Source: Rhodospirillales bacterium (lineage in GTDB: Bacteria > Pseudomonadota > Alphaproteobacteria > Micavibrionales > Micavibrionaceae). From it: a stretch of DNA of 64,000 bases. How positions within the stretch are numbered: position 1 is the first letter of the stretch; each line of letters begins with the position of its first letter. The stretch covers positions 124,001 to 188,000 of the forward strand of contig JACKIV010000002.1 of NCBI GenBank assembly GCA_020638285.1, read 5' to 3'. Below the pieces are notes generated by a model. The model had not been told where the DNA came from. It worked only from the letters and a program-made list of their open reading frames with translations, and searched no databases. The position numbers were made by a program, and so were the translations under genes. This document shows, piece after piece, positions 1-9,193 of the stretch.

Positions 1-315
1 CGCAGGGTGAAAGACCCCGACGGCATTGGATTCAAGATTGGCGAAATCGGAAGGAGTATTGAAATTCAGGGAAGAAACTGCGGTGCCTCCAACAACCATC
101 CGGACAATGGCGGTACGAATTGAGGCCGGATACTGAGTCATTTGGGCGCTGTTGACCAGATTGGTCTCGGAACCTGCGTCACCGGAGCCAGATCGACTCG
201 ACTGTGTCACGGCATAAGACAGGGCGGCAAACAGGGCAACGGCGATCAGGATCAGAAACAGGACGTTTCCGTCCTGACCTTTCTCTGAAGACTGCGTATA
301 CAATGGGCTGCTCAT
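1..315 (-). CDS. Pilin-like/pseudopilin-like bitopic protein (partial)
   Basis: The last gene of the minus-strand pilus cluster, running off the left window edge, so only the first 105 residues are visible. A short polar leader ending in KGQDGN precedes a strong hydrophobic segment of about 20 residues starting VLFLILIAVALF, followed by a Ser/Gly-rich stretch and a soluble domain. A Gly just before a long N-terminal hydrophobic helix resembles a class III (prepilin) signal, but the usual Glu at +5 is absent. A purine-rich ribosome site lies just before the ATG at 315. Its place at the end of an operon with secretin, ATPase and platform genes, and the prepilin peptidase across the region, make a pilin or pseudopilin role likely. 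This is inference from context; no family was matched. Confidence 0.6.
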   Translation of the reverse strand, partial: MSSPLYTQSSEKGQDGNVLFLILIAVALFAALSYAVTQSSRSGSGDAGSETNLVNSAQMTQYPASIRTAIVRMVVGGTAVSSLNFNTPSDFANLESNAVGVFHPA

Positions 316-371
316 TAAAAATCTCCTCTTGATATCCTGACGCTTTTTACAGCGTTCGTAAACCCCTATTT

Positions 372-911
372 TCAGTCACCTGTTTTTGTTTCAACAACGG
401 AAACCTTGTTAATCTTTAACGATGCGGCCAGTTGAAATGTCTGGCATTCGCGTCCAACGCAAAACCGATCAATATTGACACGCCAGCCTTGCCCGCCATT
501 TTGGACATGGGCGATGGCTTCACGGAATTCGCCGTATCCGGCGGTGGATTTGGAGGAGATCATAATAGAAGAGCCGTTGCTCTTGATATCAATGTTTTTG
601 TATCCGTCTTTCATGCCGGTCACAAAGTTTGTAACGTCTGTTTTGGGAACGGGGATGTCCTGAATCTTTGGGACGGGGGGGAGCAGGGCCTCGGTTTCCT
701 GAAGCTTGGCGCGCAGCTCGATCAGACCCTTGACCTGCATGGTTGTGAAAAGACCCAGAGCACCCGCCGAGGCCCATGCAATGCCCGCGGCGATCAGGAC
801 GGTTTGTCCTGCCGCGATGGGGAGTTTTTCCAGAAAAGCGTTCAGATCCGCCGCCGCTTGCGGGCTTGCGAGGCGTTGGAGCTTGTGCCAGTCGAACGAC
901 CTGAGATTCAT
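372..911 (-). CDS. Pilus accessory protein, single-pass membrane (PilO/PilP-like position)
   Basis: 179 residues. Residues 1-30 are cytoplasmic and polar, 33-57 form one membrane helix rich in Ala and Gly, and 58-75 look like a short coiled coil (LIELRAKLQETEALL). The remainder is a periplasmic domain with two cysteines in RFCVGRECQ, likely a disulphide. This layout is that of the small bitopic alignment proteins (PilO/GspM class), but sequence identity is too weak for a name. It lies between the 321-residue bitopic protein upstream (112-base gap) and the pilin-like gene downstream (56-base gap). Function is inferred from order and topology only. Confidence 0.6.
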   Translation of the reverse strand: MNLRSFDWHKLQRLASPQAAADLNAFLEKLPIAAGQTVLIAAGIAWASAGALGLFTTMQVKGLIELRAKLQETEALLPPVPKIQDIPVPKTDVTNFVTGMKDGYKNIDIKSNGSSIMISSKSTAGYGEFREAIAHVQNGGQGWRVNIDRFCVGRECQTFQLAASLKINKVSVVETKTGD

Positions 912-1023
912 GATGCCATTCCAGAGTTCAAGGCCTGAGAATCATGCGATTTTTCAAGGTATTCTCGATGATTCAGTATAAAATTCAAGGATTAACATAG
1001 ATTTAAGCGTCCTCTTCCCGAAT

Positions 1024-1989
1024 TCAGTTGTTTCCTTTGATTCGCACGCGTCCGTCCTTCTCAAGGCCCGGTTGGACGGCACCTTTGACGGGGCCAGCGC
1101 CTTGCTGGTATGCCGCCGGAACGAGAGCCTCCCATTCCACTTTGCCTCCTTTGACCTCATAGCGTACGAGAGTTCCATCGATTCTGCGCAGATTGTCCAG
1201 AAGCTCCTGCACCCGGACCATGTGGCGGATAGTGTCGCTCTGCATGGCTTTGTAGGCCGTAATCATCAGGTCTTCGGAGGCTTTCTGGGTCTTGGCCTGT
1301 ACATCGTCCAGATTGCGCTGGACGAATCCAACCGCGAAAAACTGGAAAATCAGGATGGCAATGGCCAGAGCATTGACCGCCAGACCTGTAAAGAGCAGCA
1401 TGCGCGCCGCCGCGCGGGAGAGTTTTTCCGTCATGAGCGCCCGGTTTTTCCACGGAATAATTGTGGCAACAGCCGGATTCACGGTGACAAAATTGGCGTC
1501 CATGCTCTGAACGCGCGGCAGAATCGTCCGGGCCGCGCCCAGAAAAACCTGCATCCGGCCCGTTTCCGGGTCCCAGCGCAGGGCGGAGGCAATCCCTTCC
1601 TGTTCATACAGATAGACCGTTTCCCGGTCCCAGTATTCGCTGTTTCCGGGCAGGGCAGCGGCCAGAGGACACCAGCTGTCCGGGCTGGAGGCCAGAGCGG
1701 AGGAGGGACAGGCCAGATACCATAATTTCTTGTCGTCTGCCGCGTAACAAAAATGAACCCGCTCCGTCCCGAGGGCCTGAGAGGCTGCGTTCCAGACCGA
1801 TTCGTCTTCAACGCCGGGGATATGGGGGATGGAGCCGCCAATCATTTCCATAGGAAGGTAGGGCGACAGGGTGGCGCGGAACGATCCCGCCTCGCCCGCA
1901 AGCTTGTCGACAATACCGGGCTTGAGGCGGGATGCGCCCGGCGTAGGCTCGCGCGCTGCAAGGGGTCTATCTTCCGATGTCAAGGGCAT
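1024..1989 (-). CDS. Bitopic pilus/secretion assembly protein (PilN/GspL-like position)
   Basis: 321 residues. Residues 1-195 form a soluble cytoplasmic domain, 197-223 a hydrophobic membrane segment (MLLFTGLAVNALAIAILIFQ), and 226-290 an amphipathic likely coiled coil, ending in a short basic tail. A cytoplasmic domain followed by one helix and a periplasmic coiled coil is the plan of PilN/GspL-type proteins that link the ATPase to the periplasm. It starts 4 bases after the stop of the platform gene, so the two are almost certainly co-translated. No catalytic motif was seen. The assignment rests on topology and position. Confidence 0.6.
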   Translation of the reverse strand: MPLTSEDRPLAAREPTPGASRLKPGIVDKLAGEAGSFRATLSPYLPMEMIGGSIPHIPGVEDESVWNAASQALGTERVHFCYAADDKKLWYLACPSSALASSPDSWCPLAAALPGNSEYWDRETVYLYEQEGIASALRWDPETGRMQVFLGAARTILPRVQSMDANFVTVNPAVATIIPWKNRALMTEKLSRAAARMLLFTGLAVNALAIAILIFQFFAVGFVQRNLDDVQAKTQKASEDLMITAYKAMQSDTIRHMVRVQELLDNLRRIDGTLVRYEVKGGKVEWEALVPAAYQQGAGPVKGAVQPGLEKDGRVRIKGNN

Positions 1990-1993
1990 AGTG

Positions 1994-3214
1994 CTACATC
2001 GCTCCCTGCATCAGGCCACCCATCATGCTGTCCATGCTCATATTCATAACGGTCAAGGCGTAAATGGCGCTTCCGAAAGCGATGGCAAGGTAAACGCCGG
2101 TGAGAAGAAAAGCGATCCAGACGATCAGGGAATGTTTGGTCTTTGCCGCGCCGGTTCGTAATTCGGCAATCGACTCCATCACTGTAGCAACTTGAGCGAG
2201 GTCCGACAAGGACGCAATTTCAAGGCGTTCGCTCCGGGTCAGGGGGGGGCGGTCGAGAGCAGCCCCCAGATTCACCCCGCGCCGCAGCTCTTCGTTCGCG
2301 CTTCTCCAGTAATCGGCCACGTCCGGAACTGTGGTGGCTTCGGCGGACTGGATCAGGGCGTCTCCGATGGGGACCAGCCCGCGCAGCATCCGCGCCGCCG
2401 CGCCCATGGAATCTGAAAACCCGAGGTCGCGCAGATAGCCGCCGATCAAGGGGATCTTTCGTACCGCGCGAGCGGTCGGCCAGTCGGTCTTGCCCTTGTT
2501 GATCCAGAAGGAAATAATGCACCAGACCATAAAACCGCCCAGCGCGAAACAACTGTAAATGAGAATATCCCATGTCAGGGACAAATTCCCTACGACCCGT
2601 TCATATTTTTCCTGTTCTTCGGGCTCGGTTGGCGCATTGTCCTGAAACCACTTCAGAACCATGGTCCGTCCCCAGAACAGAGACTGGGTGATGGTGATAA
2701 CGTCAAAGCCCAGCCACGCCATGGTTCCCCCGATGGCGCGCATGTTTTTCTTTTTCTGGCTGATGGAATGGATGGCGTGGGGAATCCCTTCCTGAAGCTT
2801 GTTGGCGCGTTCACTGGCCGCCAGAATGGCCAATGTTCCATGGTCGAAAATCCGCAGGGCCCGCAGGGCGTCGATCACCCCCATCCCTCGGGCCAGAGCT
2901 TCCCGCGCCGGGGCCAGAATGTTCTGTCGGCGGGGGTTGGTTTCGGATTGAATGATTTTCCAGAGTGCGACACCCGAGGAGGTGGATGTCGAGCGGAACT
3001 GAATGCCGCGTAGAAGCTGGATTTGCCACCAGCTCGATCGGGCCAGAAGTCTTTCCACGGGGGATCTTTCGTGCGGACGAATGGTCAGGACATATCCGCC
3101 TTTCTTCGCAATGGCTTGTCGCACATCGTCCGTTGAAGGCATATAATAGGACTCCGTGATCCGTTTGGGTCCGGAGGTTGTTTCGTAGGCGACTTCGGCA
3201 ATCCACTGTCTCAT
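1994..3214 (-). CDS. Type IV pilus/type II secretion inner-membrane platform protein (PilC/GspF family)
   Basis: 406 residues, the usual size of PilC/GspF. Three hydrophobic segments lie at about 160-182, 212-238 and 361-390, separating two cytoplasmic helical domains; the repeats around ALARGMGVIDALRAL and RGLVPIGDALIQSAEATT correspond to the duplicated F-domain. Such proteins form the platform that the cytoplasmic ATPase drives while inserting or removing pilins. The long insertion between the first two membrane segments (about 185-211, acidic) and modest similarity suggest the divergent type IVb/thin-pilus branch. It follows the ATPase gene by 9 bases. The family is clear; the subfamily is inferred. 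Confidence 0.8.
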   Translation of the reverse strand: MRQWIAEVAYETTSGPKRITESYYMPSTDDVRQAIAKKGGYVLTIRPHERSPVERLLARSSWWQIQLLRGIQFRSTSTSSGVALWKIIQSETNPRRQNILAPAREALARGMGVIDALRALRIFDHGTLAILAASERANKLQEGIPHAIHSISQKKKNMRAIGGTMAWLGFDVITITQSLFWGRTMVLKWFQDNAPTEPEEQEKYERVVGNLSLTWDILIYSCFALGGFMVWCIISFWINKGKTDWPTARAVRKIPLIGGYLRDLGFSDSMGAAARMLRGLVPIGDALIQSAEATTVPDVADYWRSANEELRRGVNLGAALDRPPLTRSERLEIASLSDLAQVATVMESIAELRTGAAKTKHSLIVWIAFLLTGVYLAIAFGSAIYALTVMNMSMDSMMGGLMQGAM

Positions 3215-3223
3215 GCCCCGGCC

Positions 3224-5044
3224 TCATTCCTCAAGATAGGACATGGCTGCGCGTGGATCGACCAGACCATTTAAGACCAGATCGACCAGCCCCTCGCGCC
3301 GCGTGTGGACGATCACGCCGTCTTCTCCCACGATTGCATTGACGTTTTTCGTCAGAGCCTCGTAGACGCTGTTACGCTGCCCAGGTCCCAGCGTGATGAG
3401 CAGGGCATCCAGAAGCAGTGTTCGCCCCGAAATTCCCGTCCGGTTACACAGGTCACAACCGCTGGAGTTATGCCGCCGGACGGGTACGTCTGCGTCGATT
3501 CCAAGTTGTGCAAGGTCATGCGCCTCAAGAATTTCTTTTGCAGAACCCTTGTGGGCGCATCCCTGACACAGGGTTTTGACCAGACGCTGGTTCAGGACAG
3601 CCTTGACCTGCTGCGCCAACGTATAGGTCGATGCCCGTTCGCGCTCGTGCGGCATCAGGGAGCGCAGACGCTCGAAAGTCTGCAACGCCGTGTCGGCGTG
3701 AATGGTCGAAATCACGGTGTGGCCGGATTCGGTCGCACGCAAGGCGGTTTCGACCGTTTCGCCGTCCCGCATCTCGCCGATGATGATGTAATCCGGGTCG
3801 TGACGCATCGATGCGCGGATCAGGTCGGCGAATTCCCCGCCCCGCATGCCGGGGCGCACCTGCCATTGTGTGGCATAGCGCAGCTCGTATTCGATCGGAT
3901 CCTCGATGGTCAGCACGTGGCGCCGCCGCCGGTCGATCTGCTGGACGCAGGCGTAAAGGGTCGTGGTCTTGCCCGACCCGGTGGGACCGGACAAAAGGAT
4001 CAACCCGCCGCCACCCTTGATTTCCCGAGCCAGAAGCCGGGCGCGAGAGAAGTCGCCGACATCCTCGTGACGGCGAACAGGTCGCCGAATCCGCGCAGGG
4101 CCGCCCGTCCAGAAGACGGCGGTACCCTTTTTCGCCGTTTGTCCTGTGGCCCCGCCGCACCCGCACGTCGATGCGTCTCGCTACATAAAGCCGAATGTCT
4201 GTCCTTAAGCGTCACGCGGTCCCCTTCGGAAGTTCAGACCCGCGTCGCGCTTGAGCAGCGTGGTCAGACGCGCCATCGCATCGGCGGGCAAAAGATGCAT
4301 CGGCATAAGATCGCCGTCGATACGGTATTTGATCCAGTTCGGCGCATCGGGGTTGTTGTCCTGAATCGCGGAATATCCGAGGCCTGCATCTGAGCGCCTC
4401 GGCTGTAGCATGTCGCGCTGAAACTGGCTGGAGAAGAAAACCACGTCCATGCCGGGCCACATGCCAGAGTTTTTTCACATCGGTCTGCTGACAGATCGTG
4501 AATGCATTTTGAGGGAAGCCGATGAGTTCCTCGCGGTCCCAGACCTCGACTTCAACCTGATCATCTTGAAGCTGCTGCGCAGCGCGATAGATCGCAGCTG
4601 ATCGCGCTGGCGGTCATTGAGTTCATGCAGGGGCGCAACCCGCATCACCCCATCGCGCAGACCAATCAGATGGATGCTCAAGGGCAGCCACGACTGAACG
4701 GGCAGGATTGAGCGCAACTGGTCGCCCGTGGCGCGGTCGCGCACGCCTTCGTCCTGGTCGGCATGGGTGGCGGCACCGGCGGAGTCGAGAAGCTGTTCCG
4801 TCGAGCGGGTCACGCCCTGTTCGATGAGGAGGGAGCGTTCCCGCTGGACCATATCCAGATAGCGCTCGCGACCTTCGGCGGAGCGGAGCTTGCGGCGTTC
4901 CTGCCAGCTTCGGCGTTCGACTCCGATAGGCGAAAGTCCGGGCGTACGGCGGCGCTCCCCTTCTTCCGAGCGGGGATCGAGAACAGGGGACACGGGGCTT
5001 TCCGGATCGGGTGGCCCGGTCGAAGGAAGGTCTTGATCCGTCAT
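3224..5044 (-). pseudogene. Pilus/secretion ATPase (GspE/PilB family), interrupted by frameshifts
   Basis: The hexameric ATPase of the cluster. From 4003 down the frame is intact, with Walker A GPTGSGKT, an Asp box around TIEDPIEYEL, Walker B IIIGEMRDGETVETAL, a His box ISTIHAD and a zinc-type CXXC pair (CQGC, CDLC). Upstream, typical family text appears in pieces in different frames: N-terminus 5044 to about 4595; AAIYRAAQQLQDDQ to about 4465; WIKYRIDGDLMPMHLLPADA to about 4220; RIDVRVR about 4200-4115; ALRGFGDLFAV about 4105-4075; then HEDVGDFSRARLLAREIKGG joining the ATPase core. The first and last pieces are in the same frame, so the indels cancel. Either the gene is decaying or this stretch contains sequence errors. 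Neighbours are intact, with gaps of 6 and 9 bases. Confidence 0.75.
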
Positions 5045-5050
5045 GGACTC

Positions 5051-6721
5051 TCAGTTTCCAGTGGTTGTCGATGAAGTCGTGCTTTCCGATGCCGATGCGG
5101 TGGTTGTTGCCGTTCCGGCTCCGGTGCTGGACTTCCCACTGGTTGATTGTCCCCCATTACGGTTAATGGAAGATAAAGAGCGATCAAAGAGAAGCAGAAG
5201 TTTGTCTTCGCCGCTATGCATTTCAACGCCTGAATGTCTTATGAAAACCATCCATGAGGCGCCCCCGATCACGGTTTCTTCATTATTGAAAACAACGCGG
5301 CTTCCTCCCGGTCCGGAGATAATCGCTCGCGTCGGGGCCAAGGAGGTCACCTGATATCCGTCCAGAAGGCGCAACTTGTCTTTGATTATGGGAGCGAAGT
5401 CGCCGTCATCGTCAGATGAATCGGCATATTCCTCTTCTTGAGCGGCCTTTTTGCTTCTCTTTTTCTTCTTCGTTTTTGGCGTATCCTCGTCCTCCAGATC
5501 GTCAAGCTTCAATTTCAAGCCCGGCATTTCGCTCAGCAGGACCGACTGGGAGTCCTGTGAGACGGTTCCGGTTGATTCGCCGCGAACCGGGATGACCAGA
5601 ATGCCGCGTGCGCCGCTGTGCAAAACCTGAATGTCGTCAATAATGGATCCCGTCCGTACAGGGGACCAGGTCAAGGTCAGGGGACAGGCCTGTGTGGGTT
5701 CGAGCATTGTTCCGGGTTCGCAGCCTTTTTTTCCAACGGAGATCCCATTTTCCGATCCGGAAAGGTGGATGTCCTCAAGGGTCAGGGCCGCGTCTCCGGA
5801 ATTGACGAGAGAGATGGTAACGGAGGATTTGTTTTCGACGCCGGAGCCGAAATCGACCTGATCCCGCGAGGAGACCAAAAGACCCTGTCCGGGGACGGCT
5901 TCCGGGTAAAGGGTTGCGCTGGATACGCTTGCCGGAGTGTACTTTCCATCCAAAGAGACGCTAACGACCCCTGTCGGGCCGGTGTGATTGATGACCAGGA
6001 CGCCCGTGGCCGGGCCTTTCTGCAGCGGCGCCCACGTGACTGTAACGACGCAGGCCTGCCCGGCTTCTAGCTTTGTGCAATCAGTCTGGGAACTGTATCC
6101 GGCCTGTGCATTTGCCTCCACCGTGACGGAGGTAATATCGATGGGATTTGATGTAATGTTGCGCAGGATTACAGATTTGACGATGGCACGGCTGGCGTCC
6201 AGAGCGCCGAACGCCAGATCTGCGGGGATGGCTTCGACGTCGCTGACGAGTTGTTTTGTCCCATCGCCTGTGGCTTCGACGTTTCCGGCCAGAGTGGTCG
6301 TGACAAGGCGCGACCGTCCATCATGCCGCATAAGCATTTCCACTCGCCACGGGCCGGGCTGGAGCCCCTTGACCGAGACGGCAATGGCGCATTGCCCCCC
6401 GCCGGGCAGAGGCTCCGCCGCACACTGGTTCAGGACGATGGCCGCCGAAACGGTCGAGGAGGGGTACAGATTGATGGTCCCGGTTGTGACGGGGCGGGCG
6501 CCTTCGTTACGGAACAGAACGACGATCTGGGCGGCCGATCCCATAGAGATTGTCCCGCCGTCAGTGTTCGGATTGACGGCGACGATGCCGCCAGATCCGC
6601 CGCCGGTCGTTCCGCGCGCGCCGGGGTCGTCAAAGGCGCTCTGTGCGCGGGCAGAGGAAAGCGGGAGGAGAAGCAGGGCCGAAAGAGCCAGAGAGAGCAG
6701 AAACCTACCTGAAACCGTCAT
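5051..6721 (-). CDS. Periplasmic pilus protein: three Ig-like repeats plus a PilP-like C-terminus
   Basis: 556 residues from the ATG at 6721, which gives a clean Sec signal (FLLSLALSALLLLPLSSARAQS). Three similar repeats of 85-110 residues follow, each with a cysteine pair in the frame C-x(3-6)-L-x(2-3)-G-x-x-C and a closing x-W/V-x-P-x(4)-G (QCAAEPLPGGGQC; DCTKLEAGQAC; GCEPGTMLEPTQAC). These resemble ASH/choice-of-anchor Ig-like domains. An acidic/Lys-rich linker leads to a region around GYQVTSLAPTRAIISG that looks like the PilP/GspC HR fold, then a Ser/Thr-rich tail. The frame is open up to an ATG at 6877, but that stretch is a palindromic repeat. It lies between the secretin and ATPase genes. 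A secretin-to-inner-membrane connector role is inferred. Confidence 0.65.
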   Translation of the reverse strand: MTVSGRFLLSLALSALLLLPLSSARAQSAFDDPGARGTTGGGSGGIVAVNPNTDGGTISMGSAAQIVVLFRNEGARPVTTGTINLYPSSTVSAAIVLNQCAAEPLPGGGQCAIAVSVKGLQPGPWRVEMLMRHDGRSRLVTTTLAGNVEATGDGTKQLVSDVEAIPADLAFGALDASRAIVKSVILRNITSNPIDITSVTVEANAQAGYSSQTDCTKLEAGQACVVTVTWAPLQKGPATGVLVINHTGPTGVVSVSLDGKYTPASVSSATLYPEAVPGQGLLVSSRDQVDFGSGVENKSSVTISLVNSGDAALTLEDIHLSGSENGISVGKKGCEPGTMLEPTQACPLTLTWSPVRTGSIIDDIQVLHSGARGILVIPVRGESTGTVSQDSQSVLLSEMPGLKLKLDDLEDEDTPKTKKKKRSKKAAQEEEYADSSDDDGDFAPIIKDKLRLLDGYQVTSLAPTRAIISGPGGSRVVFNNEETVIGGASWMVFIRHSGVEMHSGEDKLLLLFDRSLSSINRNGGQSTSGKSSTGAGTATTTASASESTTSSTTTGN

Positions 6722-6786
6722 TCCCGCGAAAGCGGGAACCGGGTTCTTACAGGCTGCTACCCGATCCCCGCTTTCGCGGGAATGAC
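6717..6786. repeat. Composite palindromic repeat (REP-like) overlapping a gene start
   Basis: Two inverted arms: GTCATTCCCGCGAAAGCGGG at 6717-6736 and its near-exact reverse complement at 6767-6786 (CCCGCTTTCGCGGGAATGAC), separated by about 30 bases. Each arm contains its own short palindrome CCCGCGAAAGCGGG. Translated, this gives the HSRESG.../PAFAGMT text seen in many genomes that carry such dispersed repeats. The probable start codon of the downstream gene (6721) lies inside the left arm. A related hairpin occurs at 36791-36816. Confidence 0.85.
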
Positions 6787-6886
6787 AGGAAAGAGTATTT
6801 TTCGCGCGCAAAAACCCTGCGCCGATTCTTCGATCAGCGGTGGAAAACAGGTCAGCGATGCGTTGTCTTGCGAACATGCGCAGATC

Positions 6887-9184
6887 TCACGGTCCTTTCA
6901 GCTTGCGCAGATAAGGGTTAAGAGAATCTGCATCAGGATAGGAATCCCGCCAGATAGGGGCGTATTCTTCTTTTTTTTCATGTGGTTGAGGATTTTGTGG
7001 TGCGGGCGGAATCGAGGAGGGAGCCAGCGGCGTCGGCGGTTCTGCCGCGGCGTAGGGAATCGGGGAGATCTCAACCGGATTCACGCTCTGATCTGTTTCG
7101 GACGGGGCAAATCGGCGTGCTTCAATGTGTGGGTAGGTCGCCGGACGGGCAAGCGGGGCCGCGTCTGTCTCGGGGGGAAGTTCGGCCTTCACTGCAGGGA
7201 CAGAAGAGGGCGCAGAAACAGGTGTCGGATTCGGCGCAATGATGACGTGCTCTCTTTCCGTGTAAACAGGCTTTATCACGCCGTATGTGAGGCCTGCCGG
7301 TTTGGGTGGGTCCGGGAATAAAGGTGGAGGCATCTCCCGGGCGGGCGAATCAACAGGTGGAGCAGGCGGGGGCAGAGTGTCTGCGGGTTCAAAGGGCTCA
7401 TCAATCGGCGCGAGGGCCTGTGTGGAGACTTTATCCAGACGCAAGGATGGCATGCCTGCCGCGGGTTCCATGGCGTCCAAAGATTGCGCCGCGGCAGCCA
7501 TGGATGCGTCCTGTTCTTCCGGGAGAGCAGGCCTTTCCACTGGCAAGGGAGTTGCGGAGGAGATCGGCGGCAGGATGGATACGGGAGCGGGTGGTGTATC
7601 CTCAGGGGCTTTTTGTGTCGGGACAGGCGGTGCGACAGGGGCATCCGGCGCGGTCATGGGAGCCATGACGGACGGGGAATGGATAACAGCGGGCGGGGCC
7701 GCCTCTGTTGCCGGATTTTCAAGCATTGCGCCCGGACGGGTGATATGGGCTGGCATCGCGCGCGGAACGATGGGCGCGTCTTTTGCGGTGTATACGATCA
7801 CCCGGGGCCGGAGAAGGAAAACCAGTTCGACGTTTCCGGTCGAGGTGTCCCGGCTGGTGGGCAGGAAGGGCTGCATGAAACCGGGGCCGCTGGAGTTGTA
7901 TTCGTCGTTCTCGCGTACGAGTCCCGCAATCAGGAGCGAATCACCGGGGCGGATGCGAATCTGGGTTTTTAGCTCGCGTTCCGTTGTCTCAGGCAATTTG
8001 AGAGTCGTTCCGTCTGCATCGAATTCCGTGAATTTCCGAAATTCCTGAAGGTTGATCTCGATGGTGCCATAAATGGAGGCGTTGTCCCAGGCGCTGCCGA
8101 TCGACATGGTAAAGCCCGTGTCAACCGAATTGGTCTGTGTGGATACGGAAACCTCTCCGTTGTCCACTGTTCGCTCAAGTGAAGACACGTAATTGACGGT
8201 ATCGGCAACCCGCAGCGAGGCTTTTGCGCCGGATAGAACAGCGATCTGGGGTTGTGATATGGTTTTGACGGCGCCGTATTCGGAAATAAACTGAAGGACG
8301 TCGTTCGTTCCAAAGGCAACGGAACCCGTGGTGGGCAGGCCGATGCTGATCGGAGTCGCGTTGGTGGCGCCTGCGCCGCCCGCGATGCTGATTCCTGTAT
8401 TGAACTTTCCGAACTTGTCAATATTTTCCCAGTCGATTCCGGTGGCGTTCCCGGCGGTCAGCGCCACTTCCCAGATATAGATTTCAAACACGATCAGGGC
8501 TGTGTTACCCCGCATGCGCTGGAAATACCGCTCGGCCATTTCTGCCGTGCGCTGGGTCGCCGTGTAGACGATGGTGCGGGTCCCCTTGTCGATGACGGGG
8601 GCAAGGCCCGTAATGGCCTGAAGTCCTGTGGCTACGGCGTCAATGATGTCGGTATCGCCGCTGTTGACGGGCGGGATGCTGACTGTGAAGGTCTGGGTGT
8701 CCTTGACAACCAGAATTCCGTCTTCGTAGGAGCAGTACAAGTCCGCAAGCCCACAGACATGCGACACAATCCGGTCCAGCGGCCCATGCATGTTCGCCAC
8801 GGTGACCGTTCGGGTCAGGCCTTCCTCGGTTTGGAAGGCCATCGGGATGTCGTAATCCGCCAAAATCAGCTGAAGTGAACCAGCCAGAGTTTCTCCGCGG
8901 AGTTCAAACGGGCCAACATCCTCGCCTGGAAGGGGGTCGCCGCTGGCGGTGTGGGGCAGAAGAACATCCTGGCCGAGGGGCAGATACAGGACGCTGTCGG
9001 GCTTTTCGTTGAGGGCTTTCTTACGTTCCTTGGCTGCCGTGGGGGCAGGGATGTTGACATGTCGGGTGCCGGGAACAAAGGCATCGGCACAGGAAGACAA
9101 GACAAGCGCCGCGCAGACAAAACCAACCAGCCTCCGGAATCCGGAGGATCGATACGATGTTTGGTGTGCGGGTGAAAAAAACAC
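6887..9184 (-). CDS. Outer-membrane lipoprotein secretin (PilN/BfpB-like)
   Basis: 765 residues. A signal sequence ends in the lipobox LVLSSC with Cys32 as the lipid-modified residue. Residues of about 95-235 form N0/N1-like domains, and about 300-475 the secretin pore, ending with IRIRPGDSLLIAGLVRE and VELVFLLRPRVIVYT, the usual secretin closing strands. A lipid-anchored secretin without a separate pilotin is typical of type IVb and thin-pilus systems. The last ~290 residues are rich in Pro, Ala and Glu and look disordered, which is unusual for a secretin. The stop is 9 bases before the next open frame (ATG at 6877), and the response-regulator gene is 9 bases upstream. The family call is strong; the pilus subtype is inferred. 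Confidence 0.85.
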   Translation of the reverse strand: MFFSPAHQTSYRSSGFRRLVGFVCAALVLSSCADAFVPGTRHVNIPAPTAAKERKKALNEKPDSVLYLPLGQDVLLPHTASGDPLPGEDVGPFELRGETLAGSLQLILADYDIPMAFQTEEGLTRTVTVANMHGPLDRIVSHVCGLADLYCSYEDGILVVKDTQTFTVSIPPVNSGDTDIIDAVATGLQAITGLAPVIDKGTRTIVYTATQRTAEMAERYFQRMRGNTALIVFEIYIWEVALTAGNATGIDWENIDKFGKFNTGISIAGGAGATNATPISIGLPTTGSVAFGTNDVLQFISEYGAVKTISQPQIAVLSGAKASLRVADTVNYVSSLERTVDNGEVSVSTQTNSVDTGFTMSIGSAWDNASIYGTIEINLQEFRKFTEFDADGTTLKLPETTERELKTQIRIRPGDSLLIAGLVRENDEYNSSGPGFMQPFLPTSRDTSTGNVELVFLLRPRVIVYTAKDAPIVPRAMPAHITRPGAMLENPATEAAPPAVIHSPSVMAPMTAPDAPVAPPVPTQKAPEDTPPAPVSILPPISSATPLPVERPALPEEQDASMAAAAQSLDAMEPAAGMPSLRLDKVSTQALAPIDEPFEPADTLPPPAPPVDSPAREMPPPLFPDPPKPAGLTYGVIKPVYTEREHVIIAPNPTPVSAPSSVPAVKAELPPETDAAPLARPATYPHIEARRFAPSETDQSVNPVEISPIPYAAAEPPTPLAPSSIPPAPQNPQPHEKKEEYAPIWRDSYPDADSLNPYLRKLKGP

Positions 9185-9193
9185 GATGTCTTC

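Noticed and set aside
3305..4393. A 362-codon plus-strand frame opposite the broken ATPase
   Set aside because: Considered because the ATPase frame is disrupted here, but the minus-strand pieces match GspE motifs closely while the plus-strand product matches nothing.
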